Positions 45,071 to 54,006 of a stretch of DNA of 64,000 nt are shown here, piece after piece. This DNA is from Flavobacteriales bacterium (GTDB lineage: Bacteria; Bacteroidota; Bacteroidia; Flavobacteriales_F; PHOS-HE28). Under the pieces are notes generated by a model. That model was not told the DNA's origin. It did not search any database and saw only the letters and a list, made by a program, of their open reading frames with translations. Location: positions 62,001 through 126,000 of the forward strand of contig JAEUSU010000006.1 of the NCBI GenBank assembly GCA_016788635.1, in the 5' to 3' direction. Numbering within the stretch: position 1 is the stretch's first letter; every line of letters begins with the position of its first letter. A program made the translations under genes and the position numbers.

Positions 45071-45931
45071 GTGAATGTGAGGTCCGACCGGAGTGATGTG
45101 AAGAACAAGCTGGACATACACGTGGGGTTCAAGGAGGGCAGGTCCTACCTGAAGGACACCTTTTTCACCCCGCCGTTCAGGGTGGCTGATCTGAGCATCG
45201 ATCGCAGTGATCCGGTGTGCTACCTCATGATCCAAAGCTCCTCACCGGGTATTCTCGACAACGACCACAACGACATCACAGTGCGGGCATCGAGCGGCAG
45301 CCACCTGCAGATGAGCTCACAGTCCTACCAGCGGCTGTTCAACATGCGCACGGGTGCCCAACAGGACATGCGCATCGACCTGGAGAAAGGCACCCGCATG
45401 AGCTTTATCCAGCACCCGATCGTGCCGCATGAGAACTCCAGCTTCAGCGCGCGCAACGCGATACACATGGCGGATGATGCCGTGTTCACTTATGGCGAGA
45501 TCGTAACCTGCGGCCGGAAGCTGTCCGGCGAGCGGTTCCGCTTCACCAGGTTCCAGAACCTCACCACGGTCTTCCACAACGGCCGCCTCATCCTGAAGGA
45601 TAACATCCTGCTCGAACCCCGCACGTTGGACATCCATTCCATCGGCATGCTGGAGGGGTATACCCACCAGGGCACACTGATCCACGTCCACACAGGCGCG
45701 GCTCCGATCGATGACTTGGTGGCGTCAGCCCGCTCGGTGATGGAGGCCGAAGAGGATATCACCTTCGGACTTTCGCAGCCCGCACCGGAGATCATGGTGC
45801 TGCGCGTGCTGGGGAACGGTGGTGAGCAACTATTGGAAGCGTTCCGGGCCATTGACCGAGCGGTGTGGACGGAGCAAGGAGCGACACAGGAAAGAGAGGT
45901 CCCCGTTGAACCCATCATCCAGGAAGCATGA
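45071..45931 (+). CDS. ureD: Urease accessory protein UreD
   Basis: This 286-residue protein is the scaffold that binds apo-urease and recruits UreF and UreG. Recognisable segments are SYLKDTFFTPPFRVAD near the start, QSYQRLFNMRTGAQQDM, and FTYGEIVTCGRKLSGERFRF in the middle. The start is GTG at 45071, with another in-frame GTG at 45077; no ATG fits. Its stop overlaps the next gene by 4 bases. UreD is placed last among the accessory genes. Confidence 0.93.
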   Translation: MNVRSDRSDVKNKLDIHVGFKEGRSYLKDTFFTPPFRVADLSIDRSDPVCYLMIQSSSPGILDNDHNDITVRASSGSHLQMSSQSYQRLFNMRTGAQQDMRIDLEKGTRMSFIQHPIVPHENSSFSARNAIHMADDAVFTYGEIVTCGRKLSGERFRFTRFQNLTTVFHNGRLILKDNILLEPRTLDIHSIGMLEGYTHQGTLIHVHTGAAPIDDLVASARSVMEAEEDITFGLSQPAPEIMVLRVLGNGGEQLLEAFRAIDRAVWTEQGATQEREVPVEPIIQEA

Positions 45932-46629
45932 GCGGCGAGCTGTTGACCCTGCTGCTTACCACGGTGCTCATCAGCTTCGTGCACACGGCCTCGGGCCCCG
46001 ATCACTACCTGCCCTTCATCGTATTCTCCAAAACTCGGAAGTGGAGCCTGGCCACCACCATGTTCTGGACCACGGCCTGTGGTATCGGGCACGTGCTAAG
46101 CTCGGTGCTCATCGGCCTGGCTGGTGTGTTGCTCGGCTGGCAGCTCTCGAAACTGGAGTTCGTACAGGGCATCCGGGGGGATCTGGCGTCGTGGAGCCTG
46201 TTGATCCTCGGTGTCATCTACCTGGTCTGGGGATTGGTGCGCGCCTACCAGAACAAGCCGCACAAGCATTTCGATGTGTATGATGGCGATGACATCTACG
46301 TGTACACGCACCGCCATGGGGAGGCCGTTCGTCCGGGCAGCCGCATCAAGGTCACGCCCTTCATCCTGCTGGCCATCTTCGTCATGGGCCCCAGCGAGCC
46401 CATCGTGCCCCTGTTGTTCTACTCCGGGGTCACACGCTCGGTCTTCGAGATCACGATGCTCATCAGTGTGTTCACGGTGACCACGGTGGCCACCATGCTG
46501 GCCATCGTGCTGCTCGGCTACTTCGGTCAGTCCTTCGTACGCACGGACAAGCTGGAACGATTCTCACACGCCATTGGCGGTGCCGTGGTCACCCTCAGCG
46601 GCGTGGGAATGGTCTTCTGGGATTGGTGA
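45928..46629 (+). CDS. Nickel/cobalt permease-like protein (UreH/NicO type)
   Basis: This 233-residue inner-membrane protein has about six helices. The first helix carries the metal-transport signature HTASGPDHYLPF, an H-x4-D-H pattern as in NicO and NiCoT permeases. A His-containing loop (NKPHKHFDVYDGDDIYVYTH) lies between helices 3 and 4. Overlap of its ATG with the ureD stop strongly suggests that it imports nickel for the urease. Metal choice (nickel rather than cobalt) is an inference from context. Confidence 0.87.
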   Translation: MSGELLTLLLTTVLISFVHTASGPDHYLPFIVFSKTRKWSLATTMFWTTACGIGHVLSSVLIGLAGVLLGWQLSKLEFVQGIRGDLASWSLLILGVIYLVWGLVRAYQNKPHKHFDVYDGDDIYVYTHRHGEAVRPGSRIKVTPFILLAIFVMGPSEPIVPLLFYSGVTRSVFEITMLISVFTVTTVATMLAIVLLGYFGQSFVRTDKLERFSHAIGGAVVTLSGVGMVFWDW

Positions 46630-46651
46630 AACGAACGAGAACCTCAAACCT

Positions 46652-47854
46652 ATGATCGCGATGAAACGCTACCTACTCCTGTTGCTTCACGTGCTGGGTG
46701 CATCGCTGCTGTGCGCGCAGGATTACGCCCAGTTCGATTCGCTCACGCTGAAGAGCCAGCCGATCATCAATGTGGACAAGGGAAAATTCCTGAAGGATGT
46801 GAACATGATCGCCAACACGCGATACCAGTACCAGAGTGACTTCCTGAACGGAGAGGCGGTCGATTCCCGTTTCCTCATGGCCGACCTGCGCATGGAGATC
46901 ATGGGCAAGGTCGGTGAACGGATCTACTACCGGATCCGGGACATGTATACCAGCCGGGACGTGCAGCCCCGGACCCGTGACCAGGGCCGGAGCTCGCTGG
47001 ATATCGCTCAGGTCGAGTACCGGGTGAACAACCGTCTTTCGGTCACCGGAGGTCGCATGATGCCCGAATGGGGCGCTTATGAGTTCGAGATCAACCCGAT
47101 CTTCTTCTATGGCTTCAACCATCTGGTGAATTTCGGTGACCACTTCCAGAACGGGGTGGTCGTGAAATGGAAACCTGCGGAGAAGCACCTGCTGTCGTTC
47201 CAGGCCGTGAACTCGCGTGGTGCGACCTTCGATGAGGTGTATGGGGATGTGCCCGGCGTTACCGCGTCCAAAGCCGCTTTGGGCGGGACCATCAACTGGC
47301 GTGGCCAACTGCTCGGCGGCAAGTTCAACACCGTGTACAGCATCAGTTTGTACAACGAGGCGCAGGACCGCAACGTGACCATGTTGCAGCTTGGGAATCA
47401 GCTCAAGCTTGGCCGGCTCACGCTCTACTATGACTTCAAGCTTTCCGATGATGAGATCGACCGATTGGGGCAGGTGAGCAGCCTGGTGGCTTCGGAATAT
47501 GCCTTCAGGGCGCAGAACGTGCGCTATGTGGAGCACTGGGTCAAGTCGGAATTCTTCTTCAAGGAGAAGTGGAGCATCACCCTGCTGGGCATGGTCTCAC
47601 AGGACAATTGGTTCGATACACCTTCCGACCTGCCAGCCGTGAATGTGGCAAGGACGGACAGGCTGCGCGATTCGTATTGCTTCCAGGCCGCATTGGAACA
47701 CCACATCTACAAACCACAGAACCTGAAACTCTTCGTTGCATTTGTGGGACGCTATTACAACCACACCGACTATGCGAAGAGCCAGTTCGGGCTATCCGAC
47801 TACGACACCGGACAGATCATGATCGGCCTGGTCAGCCCGCTGGTCTTCTTCTAG
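46652..47854 (+). CDS. Outer-membrane porin in the urea island
   Basis: This 400-residue protein starts with a signal peptide (MKRYLLLLLHVLGASLLCAQ after MIA) and then shows porin-like beta strands (FLMADLRMEIMGKVGERIYY, QVEYRVNNRLSVTGGRMMPEW). It ends in TGQIMIGLVSPLVFF, a barrel-type final strand. It resembles phosphate-selective porins. Placement between the permease and the urea transporter suggests that it passes urea or a nickel complex across the outer membrane. ATGs at 46652 and 46661 are both possible. Confidence 0.82.
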   Translation: MIAMKRYLLLLLHVLGASLLCAQDYAQFDSLTLKSQPIINVDKGKFLKDVNMIANTRYQYQSDFLNGEAVDSRFLMADLRMEIMGKVGERIYYRIRDMYTSRDVQPRTRDQGRSSLDIAQVEYRVNNRLSVTGGRMMPEWGAYEFEINPIFFYGFNHLVNFGDHFQNGVVVKWKPAEKHLLSFQAVNSRGATFDEVYGDVPGVTASKAALGGTINWRGQLLGGKFNTVYSISLYNEAQDRNVTMLQLGNQLKLGRLTLYYDFKLSDDEIDRLGQVSSLVASEYAFRAQNVRYVEHWVKSEFFFKEKWSITLLGMVSQDNWFDTPSDLPAVNVARTDRLRDSYCFQAALEHHIYKPQNLKLFVAFVGRYYNHTDYAKSQFGLSDYDTGQIMIGLVSPLVFF

Positions 47855-47894
47855 GCCGTTCGTTCACCACACCAACCCTCTAAACGCCAACCCA

Positions 47895-48773
47895 ATGACG
47901 AACGCAAAGACACCCATTTGGGATCCGTACCTCAAGGGAGTAGGTCAGATCATGTTGCAGGGCAACGCATGGACAGGGCTCCTGTTCATCATTGGCATCC
48001 TGGTGAACTCCCCCCTGATGGCCCTCGGTGCGGTGGTGGCCACCGTGGTGGGCACACTTACGGCCAGGCTGTTGAAGTACGATGAAGGCGAGATCGGCAA
48101 CGGGCTCTATGGCTTCAACGCGGCCCTGGTGGGCGTGGCGCTGATCAACTTCTTCCAAGGCACTGTGCTGGTGTGGGTGGCCATCGTGCTGCTCTCAGCG
48201 CTCACCGCCGTGCTGATGAACTTCTGCCTGCGCAGGAAGATCCCCATCTTCACCTTCCCCTTCATCCTGCTCACGTGGATCGCCTTGTTCGTGTTCCATA
48301 CGGCCATACCGGTCCCGGAACCGGTGGAGCAACCGCTCGAGCTGGTGGATGACGGCTTCTCATTGATGCTGCACGGACTGGGCTTTGGCGAGGTGATCTT
48401 CCAGGGCAGCCTGATCTCGGGCCTCATCTTCTTCCTCGCGGTGTACGTCAGCTCACCGAACGCGGCACTGTTCGGCATCGCAGGGGCTGTCTTCAGCATC
48501 CTATCAGCCATCCTGCTCAAGGAGCGCATCGGCGATGTGAAGATGGGCATGTTCAGTTTCAACGCGGTGCTCTGCGCCATCGTCTTCTCCGGCACGCGCC
48601 GGCGCGATGGGGTCTATGCGCTCCTGGCGATCGTGTGTTCCGGCATCATTGAGGACGCCATGCTGCGCAATGGGTTGTACGTGCTCACCTTCCCCTTCGT
48701 GGCCGCCACGTGGATCGTGCTCGCTGTGCGCGATGTTCTGATAAAGAGGTACATCGCACCGAACTGGGCATAG
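47895..48773 (+). CDS. Urea transporter (SLC14 family)
   Basis: This 292-residue inner-membrane protein is built from two homologous halves, as expected for the UT fold. The pore motifs GNGLYGFNAALVG in the first half and KMGMFSFNAVLCAI in the second are each followed by an FTFPFI/LTFPFV segment. Such channels let urea pass down its gradient. This directly supports the urease genes upstream. About ten membrane segments are visible. Confidence 0.94.
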   Translation: MTNAKTPIWDPYLKGVGQIMLQGNAWTGLLFIIGILVNSPLMALGAVVATVVGTLTARLLKYDEGEIGNGLYGFNAALVGVALINFFQGTVLVWVAIVLLSALTAVLMNFCLRRKIPIFTFPFILLTWIALFVFHTAIPVPEPVEQPLELVDDGFSLMLHGLGFGEVIFQGSLISGLIFFLAVYVSSPNAALFGIAGAVFSILSAILLKERIGDVKMGMFSFNAVLCAIVFSGTRRRDGVYALLAIVCSGIIEDAMLRNGLYVLTFPFVAATWIVLAVRDVLIKRYIAPNWA

Positions 48774-48802
48774 TCCGACACCTGGCCGTTCCTGTTCTTT
48801 CG

Positions 48803-48828
48803 CTGCCGGACCGTTCAGTCCGGAGCAG
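48803..48828 (+). other. Hairpin between urea transporter and TonB receptor genes
   Basis: CCGGAC (48806-48811) and GTCCGG (48818-48823) pair around a 6-base loop, with a 3-bp extension after a small bulge. There is no T-run. It may be an mRNA processing or stability element. Confidence 0.4.
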
Positions 48829-48854
48829 AAGCCCACGTTTCGCATCCCAGCGCC

Positions 48855-51080
48855 ATGCCTATGCATCGACTGACCCTTGTCGCCCTACTTCTGCTTTCAA
48901 TGGGCGCTGCAGCCCAAACGCTTCAGGGTCGCGTGACCACACCGGAGGGCAAACCCATCGAAGGGGCCTATGTCTACAACCTGCGCACCGGGTCGCATGG
49001 TCATGCCAATGAGTTCGGCTCCTTCCTGATCGATCGCACGGGGGTGGGCGACCTCCTGCGCATCGGGTTGCTGGGTTATGCCACCCGTGAGGTGACCGTG
49101 TTGACCATGGACCCCTTGGTGGTGGTGTTGGAGACCTCACCTGTAAGCCTGGATGAACTGGTCATCACCCCACAGTACGATGGGCCAGGCTTTGTCTCCG
49201 GGATCGACCTGAAGGTGATCCCCGTAAGGTCCAGCCAGGAGATCTTGCGCAAGGTGCCGGGCCTTTTTATTGGGCAGCATGCAGGTGGTGGCAAGGCCGA
49301 ACAACTCTTCCTGCGGGGCTTCGATGTCGACCATGGAACGGACGTGAACATTTCGGTGGACGGCATGCCCGTGAACATGGTCTCACACGCGCACGGACAG
49401 GGCTATGCCGACCTGCACTTCGTGATACCGGAGACCGTCGAGGAGATCGACTGGGGCAAGGGCCCTTACAATGCTGACAAAGGGGACTTCACCACGGCGG
49501 GTTACGTCGGGTTCCGCACGCGGGAGCGATTGGCGCAAAGCACCATCGGCATGGAGCTGGGCCAGTTCAACACACAGCGACTGGTCGGCTTGTTCGACCT
49601 GCTGGACAACAAGTTGCCGAACCATGACGCGTACATCGCCACAGAGCTCATCCTCACCGATGGGCCCTTCGAGACAGCCCAGAATTTCGGGCGGGTGAAC
49701 CTCTTCGGCAAGTACACCGCACGGGTGAACAACAAGAGCAAGCTCTCCCTAACCGCCTCGCACTTCTCCAGCCAATGGGAGGCATCTGGCCAGATACCGG
49801 TGCGTGCGGTGAATGATGGAAGCATCGGTTGGTTCGGGGCCATTGATGACACCGAAGGGGGGAACACGAAGCGCACCAACGTCAACGCGTCCTACTTCAC
49901 GGAGATCGACAGCGCCACGTATTTCAAGGCCAACATCTTCTACAGCCGGTATGGGTTTGAGCTCTACTCCAACTTCACCTTCTTCCTGGAGGACTCGGTG
50001 AACGGCGACCAGATCCGCCAGAAGGAAGCCCGCAACATCTATGGCCTCAACAGCGAGTGGGGCCGTCGCCTGCATCTGGGCTCCACCCGTGTTGACCTGC
50101 GTGCCGGGTTGGGCTACCGTGCCGATGCCATCCGCGATGTGGAGCTTTCCCGGTCCTTCGCCCGGCAGGTCACCCTGGAGCCGATCCGGCTCGGTGACAT
50201 CGACCAATCCACTCTCGCCGGCTATGTGGAGGCGCGCTTCGGGCTGGGCCGTCTGGCCATTTCGCCTTCCGTGCGCGTGGACCACTTCCAGTTCAATTAC
50301 TATGACAAGCTGGACAGTCTCTACAACAACCAGGTGGAGCGCCAGACCATCGCCTCACCCAAGCTCAGCTTCGTGTACACACAGAGCGAAGCCTTGCAGC
50401 TTTACCTGAAGTCCGGCCTCGGTTTCCACTCCAACGATGCACGTGTGGTGGTTTCCGAAGAAGGCAGGCAGACCCTGCCGCGCGCTTATGGCGCGGACCT
50501 GGGCGCGGTGTGGAAGCCCGGCAAGCGTGTGATGTTGAACGGGGCCCTGTGGTACCTGTTCCTGGAGCAGGAGTTCGTGTACGTGGGTGATGCGGGCATT
50601 GTGGAGCCCAGTGGCCGCAGCCAGCGCATGGGTGTGGACGGTGGGGTCCGCTATCAACTCACCGACCACCTCTTCTTCGATTGCGATGTGAACTATGCCT
50701 TTGCCCGCAGCATCGATGAAGCGCCGGGTGAGGACTTCATACCCCTTGCACCGGACCTGACCTCTACGGCCGGCATCGCTCTGGTGGACTGGAAGGGTTT
50801 CTCCGGCAGTTACCGTTTCCGCTACATGCGCGACCGGCCCGCGAACGAGGACAATTCCATCGTGGCGGTGGGCTTCATGGTCTCTGACGTGAGCCTGAAC
50901 TACCAGCCCAAACGGCTGTTGGTCGGCATCACCATCGAGAACATCTTCAACACCGCGTGGAAGGAGACCCAGTTCGCCACCGAGTCGCGCTTGCGCGATG
51001 AGTTGGAAAGCGTGGAGGAGATCCACTTCACCCCCGGGGTGCCGCTGTTCGCGCGGGCCCGTGTGGCCTACAACTTTTGA
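48855..51080 (+). CDS. TonB-dependent receptor with carboxypeptidase-like N-terminal domain
   Basis: This 741-residue outer-membrane receptor has a signal peptide (ending GAAAQ), a carboxypeptidase-regulatory-like domain (LQGRVTTPEGKPIEGAYVYN), a plug domain and a 22-strand-type barrel ending in ARARVAYNF. The plug contains DVDHGTDVNISVDG and then a His-bearing VSHAHGQGYADLHF segment. At the end of the urea island it probably takes up a nickel complex. An iron- or other metal-chelate role cannot be ruled out. ATGs at 48855 and 48861 are both plausible. Confidence 0.9.
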   Translation: MPMHRLTLVALLLLSMGAAAQTLQGRVTTPEGKPIEGAYVYNLRTGSHGHANEFGSFLIDRTGVGDLLRIGLLGYATREVTVLTMDPLVVVLETSPVSLDELVITPQYDGPGFVSGIDLKVIPVRSSQEILRKVPGLFIGQHAGGGKAEQLFLRGFDVDHGTDVNISVDGMPVNMVSHAHGQGYADLHFVIPETVEEIDWGKGPYNADKGDFTTAGYVGFRTRERLAQSTIGMELGQFNTQRLVGLFDLLDNKLPNHDAYIATELILTDGPFETAQNFGRVNLFGKYTARVNNKSKLSLTASHFSSQWEASGQIPVRAVNDGSIGWFGAIDDTEGGNTKRTNVNASYFTEIDSATYFKANIFYSRYGFELYSNFTFFLEDSVNGDQIRQKEARNIYGLNSEWGRRLHLGSTRVDLRAGLGYRADAIRDVELSRSFARQVTLEPIRLGDIDQSTLAGYVEARFGLGRLAISPSVRVDHFQFNYYDKLDSLYNNQVERQTIASPKLSFVYTQSEALQLYLKSGLGFHSNDARVVVSEEGRQTLPRAYGADLGAVWKPGKRVMLNGALWYLFLEQEFVYVGDAGIVEPSGRSQRMGVDGGVRYQLTDHLFFDCDVNYAFARSIDEAPGEDFIPLAPDLTSTAGIALVDWKGFSGSYRFRYMRDRPANEDNSIVAVGFMVSDVSLNYQPKRLLVGITIENIFNTAWKETQFATESRLRDELESVEEIHFTPGVPLFARARVAYNF

Positions 51081-51124
51081 TCGGGCGATCGGGTACGCAG
51101 GTTTGCGCCGTGCGCACCACCAGT

Positions 51125-51688
51125 CTATTCGTTCCGGCCCCTCACCTCTTCAGCCAGCTCGCCGAGGGCCTTGCGCACCCCACGCAGACGGAAGGCGATC
51201 AAAAGGACCAGCACACCAAAGGCCAGGAAAACCGCTCCCAGCAGCCAGGTCACGGAGACCAAGGTGCCCACGGGATCGTACATGAGCCAAAGCCCCAGCA
51301 CGATCAGCACCGCGCTCAAAAGCAGCCAGTTCCCCCACGCGCTTTCACCCGCCTTGCGTGCCCGGAAGGCACGCAGGAGCAAGGCCGCGCCTGAAATGGC
51401 GATCCACAGGCCGAGCAGCACGGGTATCAATCCGATCACCTGCGGGTTGGTGAGCAGCAGCACGCCGATGGCGATGTCCAGCAGGCCCTCCAGCAGGAAG
51501 CCGGTCCACGTGGGTTGTTCGCGGTTCACCACGGCCAGCACCACTTCCGCCACGCCCCCCACCAGGGCCAGCAGGCCCAGATAGAACACGATGGCGGCCA
51601 GGGTCAGTTCAGCATTGTACAGAACGAACAGGCCCATGAAAAGAAGGAGAACACCTTTCAAGGCCAGCAGCCACCAGTTGCGGAACAT
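51125..51688 (-). CDS. HdeD/DUF308 family membrane protein
   Basis: This 187-residue protein has six hydrophobic helices. The start MFRNWWLLALKGVLLLFMGL, the following YLGLLALVGGVAEVV and the repeated GLWLMYDPVGTLV-type pattern match the HdeD/DUF308 family. HdeD in enteric bacteria aids acid resistance; the role here is not known. I chose the ATG at 51688 since the upstream open stretch to 51871 lies in front of the divergent Sua5 gene and has no coding character. Confidence 0.88.
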   Translation of the reverse strand: MFRNWWLLALKGVLLLFMGLFVLYNAELTLAAIVFYLGLLALVGGVAEVVLAVVNREQPTWTGFLLEGLLDIAIGVLLLTNPQVIGLIPVLLGLWIAISGAALLLRAFRARKAGESAWGNWLLLSAVLIVLGLWLMYDPVGTLVSVTWLLGAVFLAFGVLVLLIAFRLRGVRKALGELAEEVRGRNE

Positions 51689-51854
51689 GTTCGTTGAATG
51701 AATGGGTTTGTTGTGCAATGACCCGGCACAAGATGACGTGGCCGGATGGCAATGGCGTGAAGATACCGGACAGCAGCATGTGGCAGGCACATTCCTGTGC
51801 ACCTGCGATCCGATACGATGTGGTGGGACCCTTGCCAATGGACACCTTTGCGCC

Positions 51855-52817
51855 ATGGCCTCCATCGGCATTGCTATCCACCACGCCGCAGCCCTCTTGC
51901 GTCAGGGTGAAGTGGTCGCCATCCCCACCGAAACGGTCTATGGCCTGGCCGCGAACGCCTTCGATGAAGCCGCCGTGCTCAAGGTGTTCCAGGTGAAGCA
52001 GCGGCCCAGCTTCGACCCGCTCATCGTGCACATCGGCCAACGGGAGGATGTGTCGCGCGTGGTGAAGGAACTTCCACCGGGTGCCGAGGCCTTGATGAAC
52101 GCCTTTTGGCCGGGTCCGCTCACGCTGGTGCTGCCCAAGCAGCCCGCCGTGCCGGATCTCGTCACCAGCGGGCTCGATACGGTGGGTGTGCGCATGCCGG
52201 CGCATGCGCTCACACAGGAATTGCTCCGGTCGTTGGACTTCCCCCTGGCCGCCCCCAGCGCCAATCCCTTCGGCTACGTGAGCCCCACCACCGCACAGCA
52301 CGTGGCGGACCAACTAGGCGAGCGCATTCCCTACATCCTGGACGGCGGCCCCTGTGTTGTGGGTGTGGAAAGCACGATCCTGGGCTGGGAAGGTGATCGA
52401 TGGGTGCTCTACCGTCCGGGAGGCATTGCGGTGGAGCGCATCGAGGAGGTCATCGGTCGGGTGCATCCGCAGCAGCGGCATGTCATTCCCGTGGCGCCCG
52501 GCATGCTGGAGAGCCACTACGCCCCGCGCAAGCCCGTGCACCTGGGCGATGTGCCCAGCCTGCTGCGCCGCTTCGCCGGGCAACCCATGGGGGTCATCGC
52601 TTTTCGAGAGACGCACCCGGCGCACCGCTGCGAAGTGCTTTCCGAGCGCGGCGACCTGGCCGAGGCCGCGCGCCACCTCTTCGCCGTGCTGCGTGAATTG
52701 GACCAGAGCGACTGCGCGGTGATCCTGGCCGAGGTCTTCCCCGATGAAGGGCTGGGCCGGGCGATCAATGACCGGTTGCGGAGGGCGTCTTGCCTGAACA
52801 TTCCATCACAATTGTGA
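51855..52817 (+). CDS. sua5: Threonylcarbamoyl-AMP synthase, Sua5 type
   Basis: This 320-residue protein makes threonylcarbamoyl-AMP from Thr, bicarbonate and ATP for the t6A modification of tRNA. The YrdC domain shows IPTETVYGLAANAF, KQRPSFDPLIVHI, WPGPLTLVLPK, GVRMPAH, APSANPFGYVSPT and ESTILGWEG. The linker PGMLESHYAPRKPVHL leads to the extra C-terminal Sua5 domain, which is absent from the short TsaC type. I chose the ATG at 51855. A -7-like CACCTTTG ends 4 bases before it. Confidence 0.95.
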   Translation: MASIGIAIHHAAALLRQGEVVAIPTETVYGLAANAFDEAAVLKVFQVKQRPSFDPLIVHIGQREDVSRVVKELPPGAEALMNAFWPGPLTLVLPKQPAVPDLVTSGLDTVGVRMPAHALTQELLRSLDFPLAAPSANPFGYVSPTTAQHVADQLGERIPYILDGGPCVVGVESTILGWEGDRWVLYRPGGIAVERIEEVIGRVHPQQRHVIPVAPGMLESHYAPRKPVHLGDVPSLLRRFAGQPMGVIAFRETHPAHRCEVLSERGDLAEAARHLFAVLRELDQSDCAVILAEVFPDEGLGRAINDRLRRASCLNIPSQL

Positions 52818-52882
52818 CCCGGGCAGGCGTCCAAGCCCATCGAGAGAACCCTTGGCATAACAATCAGACAATGAGGCTATTA

Positions 52883-52896
52883 CCCCCCCCCCCCCC
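52883..52896. repeat. Homopolymer run of fourteen C
   Basis: Fourteen C in a row lie in the 152-base gap between the Sua5 gene and the accessory cluster, 74 bases before the small lipoprotein ORF. Its length makes slipped-strand change and read error both likely. Confidence 0.9.
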
Positions 52897-52969
52897 ATGA
52901 AAATCCCATAAACAGCGGGTAGCGGGTATTCAAGTATGTGGCGTAGCAAATAGGCTTGTGCCAAAATCC

Positions 52970-53128
52970 ATGGATGTCATGAATGTCAAACGCCGCATTG
53001 AGTTAGTTGCATTCTCCGTCATTGGTGTAGCAGTACTATTGGGCTGTCGAAAAGAGCCCAAAGACTGGAGTGCCCCTTCACAGCAATCGAACCGCATCTT
53101 CGATCAGCAAGTTGCGCAAGGGATTTGA
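52970..53128 (+). CDS. Lipoprotein N-terminal fragment (probable 5' part of the next gene)
   Basis: This 52-residue ORF starts MDVMNVKRRIELVAFSVIGV and carries a lipobox (VLLGC, Cys at residue 26) followed by a short polar stretch ending FDQQVAQGI. The stop TGA overlaps the TTG start of the next ORF (TTGA). If a single T were added to the T3 run at 53124-53126, the frame would continue as VAQGILKFACGG into the next ORF. That makes a natural lipoprotein. I therefore think this is the split N terminus of one gene, though a separate small lipoprotein is possible. Confidence 0.6.
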   Translation: MDVMNVKRRIELVAFSVIGVAVLLGCRKEPKDWSAPSQQSNRIFDQQVAQGI

Positions 53129-54006
53129 AGTTCGCATGTGGTGGTAGTATGTTGGAATTCGATGACACAGCACACTTCTGGAGCGTGTATGATTGTCTTG
53201 AGTCGGCGGTATCAGATCACATTGATGAGGCATGGTCGCTCTATGGGTCGTACGGTTTGGACGCGATGAACGATAGCCTAGATAGTCTCGGATTCTACGA
53301 TGAGTATCCGTTGTATATGTTCGAGACATCCCTTGGCTTTAACTCATACCGTAAGCTGATCTGGGATTTAGAGAACGCATGGCTTGCATCTGGAATGACA
53401 GGATTGGACCCCGACGATGTGGACGTAGTAGGTGATGCGGTCCTGGCTGCAATGTTGAACTCGCAAGGAGCCGTTATGATCGGAGGCGTTATTCATTATG
53501 TGGATCCTTTAGGTACGTGGTGGAAGATTTTGAATGGCGATTGCTCATTACTCGCTCTGCTGATATCCTCGCCAGATGCCGCCGCTCTAGACTCAAACGT
53601 CTGGACTTATAAGTGGACACCTACTGGTGAGTGTAGTTTTGGGTTTGTGGATAAGAATCACCAGACATGGGATAATAACAAGAAGAAGCTGAAATGGAAG
53701 CATTGGCATGCATACTCATCCATTGATGGTGAATGGGTTTATACCGGACTTCAAAAGACCTATCGTCGCATACTTGGAATTTGGTTCCGATTACAAGTGT
53801 CACACAACACAAAGGTGTATGGCATTGCAACCTACCATAACTGCTATGACACGCTTCACTACTCCGAGGTCAAAGTAAGGCCAGGTAGCTCATGCAGGTC
53901 AGAGGCAAGGCATAGTATCGATTATGATCGATACAAGAGCTGTGATCCACGCGCTGAGTTTAGAGCTGACGGAGCGCTGGTTGCCACAAATATTCAATGC
54001 CTGTGA
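53125..54006 (+). CDS. Hypothetical Bacteroidota lipoprotein-type protein (possibly frameshifted start)
   Basis: This 293-residue ORF begins with TTG and has no signal peptide of its own. Its first half, with SMLEFDDTAHFWSVYDCLES, SLGFNSYRKLIWDLENAW, and AMLNSQGAVMIGGVIHYVDP, resembles a common family of Bacteroidota lipoproteins of unknown role. The second half is rich in Trp, Tyr and Lys and is not recognised. GC content is clearly lower than that of neighbouring genes, and start and stop overlaps link it to the genes before and after. Possibly it is the mature part of the lipoprotein started at 52970. Function unknown. Confidence 0.7.
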   Translation: MKFACGGSMLEFDDTAHFWSVYDCLESAVSDHIDEAWSLYGSYGLDAMNDSLDSLGFYDEYPLYMFETSLGFNSYRKLIWDLENAWLASGMTGLDPDDVDVVGDAVLAAMLNSQGAVMIGGVIHYVDPLGTWWKILNGDCSLLALLISSPDAAALDSNVWTYKWTPTGECSFGFVDKNHQTWDNNKKKLKWKHWHAYSSIDGEWVYTGLQKTYRRILGIWFRLQVSHNTKVYGIATYHNCYDTLHYSEVKVRPGSSCRSEARHSIDYDRYKSCDPRAEFRADGALVATNIQCL

